From Cyclobacteriaceae bacterium (GTDB lineage Bacteria; Bacteroidota; Bacteroidia; Cytophagales; Cyclobacteriaceae), in contig JAAUQL010000058.1 in assembly GCA_012033595.1 (NCBI GenBank), forward strand, positions 1 through 37,665: DNA of 37,665 nt, given 5' to 3'. The notes beneath the pieces were generated by a model, which was given only the letters and a program-made list of their open reading frames with translations, was not told the origin of the DNA and did no database searches. The position numbers and the translations under genes were made by a program. Numbering within the stretch: the stretch's first letter is position 1; every line of letters starts with the position of its first letter. Of the stretch, positions 36,177-37,665 are shown in pieces.

Positions 36177-37094
36177 ATGGAAACACTTTTTAATGATTTT
36201 AAAAATGCATGGAGCAGACCTAACAATGGACTGATCCAATTGATCATCATCAACATTGCAGTATTTGTAGTATTGGGAATCATAGCTGTGGTTTCGGCCA
36301 TAGCCGGAATAGATACCATATTTGCTTTCGTATATAAGCAGTTTACCATCCCCGCCCCAATTGGCGAATTTCTCCTGCGACCATGGACTATCCTCACCTA
36401 TGCCTTTGCCCACAGTTTTAGCAATTTGTGGCACATCATCATGAATATGCTGGTGCTATATTGGTTTGGGAGAGTATTTGTCGAGTATTTTGGTTCGCAA
36501 AAATTGATTAATCTATATGTTCTTGGCGCTATAGCCGGTGGGGTCACCTATCTGTTGGCCTACAACCTCATCCCCTTTTATTCCGAAAGAATGGGATTGT
36601 TCGACGGCATGGTAGGAGCTTCTGCGGCAGTATATGCTGTGACTGTAGCCACCGCCACCCTCATGCCCGATTATCGCTTTCACCTGTTGTTCATTGGTCC
36701 GGTCAAGATCGTTTATATCGCCGCCTTTGTCATCTTCACTTCATTACTTGGTACCATTGGCAACAATGCCGGCGGCAGTCTTGCGCATCTCGGTGGCGCA
36801 GCGATCGGCTTTATTTATGGCAGGCAGATGCTCAAGGGGGTTGAGATCGGAAGGTGGGTGTTTAAGGCAATGGAGTTTGTAAAGAGTTTTTTTGTATCAA
36901 AGCCAAAAATTAAAGTGACGCACCGACAAAAGAAAAGCAGTACCTACTCCCCTACCCACACCACAACTACCAAAAGCGCTAAAGGTGAATTTACCCAGGC
37001 CGAAATAGACAAAATACTGGATAAAATATCGGAAGGGGGCTACGATAGCCTCACTAAAGAAGAGAAGCAAAAACTGTTTGAAGCGAGCAAATAA
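36177..37094 (+). CDS. Rhomboid family intramembrane serine protease with C-terminal extension, second copy
   Basis: 305 residues. Motifs: HIIMNMLVLYWFG, catalytic serine S149 in VGASAAVYAV and catalytic His H204 in SLAHLGGAAIGFIYG. After the membrane core a basic linker (about residues 240-270) leads to FTQAEIDKILDKISEGGYDSL and an end rich in charged residues (KEEKQKLFEASK). This end matches the short DUF6576-type tail seen on Bacteroidota rhomboids. Its function is unknown. The two adjacent rhomboids differ in their loops and tails and so are not simple copies of each other. Confidence 0.92.
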   Translation: METLFNDFKNAWSRPNNGLIQLIIINIAVFVVLGIIAVVSAIAGIDTIFAFVYKQFTIPAPIGEFLLRPWTILTYAFAHSFSNLWHIIMNMLVLYWFGRVFVEYFGSQKLINLYVLGAIAGGVTYLLAYNLIPFYSERMGLFDGMVGASAAVYAVTVATATLMPDYRFHLLFIGPVKIVYIAAFVIFTSLLGTIGNNAGGSLAHLGGAAIGFIYGRQMLKGVEIGRWVFKAMEFVKSFFVSKPKIKVTHRQKKSSTYSPTHTTTTKSAKGEFTQAEIDKILDKISEGGYDSLTKEEKQKLFEASK

Positions 37095-37586
37095 AAATGT
37101 TGGCAATCATTCTTAAAGTGATTCATTGATATCTACGTTACTATTCACGTGCTTTATTTTTCCTATAGCACTTTATCAACGCTTTGTGTTCTTCGAGATT
37201 AGTTTTATTGATTACAAGTAAAACAATCATTTATCATCGATGAATAGTAACACATTACAGATGTGTTGTACTTAACAGGCAACAAATCTGGCATTAAAAA
37301 TAATTCAAAAAATACTTGATCTATATTGTATTTGTTCTTTACATTTAGAACAATTACTTGCTGCCGATTTTTGATTTGAGGAGCACGCCACAGCAAGTAT
37401 GCATTTAAGCCGTATAGCTATTCAATAAGTTGAAAACCTTCCTTAGGGAATGAATTGAGGAATTTTTGAAGGTTTTCGAAAAATGGAGGAAACATCTTGG
37501 AAAGAAACTGTAAACACAATTTTGATTGTGGCAGGAAAACTATGTTTGAAAATTTGAAAATAATTCAAGACATATAGTAATCAAAA
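37095..37586. other. Gene-free AT-rich region with inverted repeats
   Basis: About 490 bases without a supported gene. GTTACTATTCA (37137-37147) and TGAATAGTAAC (37241-37251) are exact 11-base complements 93 bases apart, which might be the ends of a small transposon-like relic. A short weak stem (AATCA/TGATT) follows the rhomboid stop. One 63-codon minus-strand frame (37396-37205) has no family signature and is not called. Confidence 0.5.
37249..37267. repeat. Short perfect hairpin
   Basis: AACACAT (37249-37255) and ATGTGTT (37261-37267) with a 5-base loop, overlapping the right arm of the 11-base inverted repeat. No U-tract. Confidence 0.45.
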
Positions 37587-37665
37587 GTCTGAACCGGGAT
37601 GAACATGTCTGAACTGGGATGGCTGGGGTGAACAAGTCTGAACTGGGATGAACATGTCTGAACTG
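37587..37665. repeat. Tandem repeats running off the window
   Basis: The core GTCTGAACYGGGATG starts at 37587, 37607, 37636 and 37656, the last cut by the edge. The spacings are 20, 29 and 20, so the real unit is 49 bases made of a short and a long version. The core resembles the GTCTGAACC/TGGGAT intergenic repeats common in Bacteroidota. No gene is seen in it. Confidence 0.8.

Noticed and set aside
37205-37396. 63-codon minus-strand ORF
   Set aside because: AT-rich, no family signature, no promoter or neighbour support.
37587-37665. CRISPR array
   Set aside because: Repeats are 15-20 bases with nearly no unique spacers, imperfect and of unequal spacing, and no cas genes are present.

Overview
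The window reads as chromosomal DNA from a member of the Bacteroidota, most likely a Cytophagales-type bacterium. The evidence is a SusC/SusD pair with FecI/FecR-type regulators, the ribosomal block rpmB-rpmG-DUF4295-ftsY, bacillithiol genes (bshA, bshC), a stand-alone mnmD, a GH3/beta-lactamase-class fusion, DUF6048/DUF6452 proteins, and promoters resembling the Bacteroidota form (TTTG, about 19-20 nt, TAnnTTTG). No tRNA, rRNA, CRISPR array, phage or transposase gene was seen.

Layout. 1-7520: the 5' part of a VWA-like membrane protein gene (-), fabG (-), a polytopic glycosyltransferase-like protein (+), lpd (+) and htpG (-), with two hairpin terminators and a folded intergenic element between lpd and htpG. 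7674-17200: a small lipoprotein (+), then a sulfated-glycan type locus on the minus strand in the order ECF sigma, FecR anti-sigma, SusC, SusD, sulfatase. In this locus glycan binding at SusC, through its N-terminal STN domain, probably signals via FecR to the sigma factor. 17524-20106: a second, different ECF sigma, a membrane-anchored putative anti-sigma and an outer-membrane beta-barrel protein. 20342-26950: rpmB, rpmG, the DUF4295 protein, ftsY, a minus-strand DUF6452/DUF6048 pair, rimO, bshC and 5-formyl-THF cyclo-ligase. 26940-33074 (-): mnmD, ispF, a fatty-acid-hydroxylase-like membrane protein, bshA, and a large GH3/serine-hydrolase fusion. 33146-37094 (+): a small membrane protein, mutL and two rhomboid proteases. 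37095-37665: a gene-free AT-rich stretch ending in tandem repeats that run off the window.

The most striking feature is technical. Five genes (the VWA gene, rpmG, bshC, the GH3 fusion and mutL, which is hit twice) are each broken by loss of exactly one base in a short run of identical bases. Restoring that base restores the conserved protein each time. Because rpmG and mutL are normally intact housekeeping genes and every lesion has the same sign, I read these as sequence or assembly errors, and give the corrected gene spans.

I did not find a clearly undescribed system. The best candidates for a second look are the GH3 domain that appears to lack its usual catalytic motif, the ECF sigma/anti-sigma/barrel triad, the compact sulfatase locus without a glycoside hydrolase, and the 49-bp higher-order repeats at the right end.
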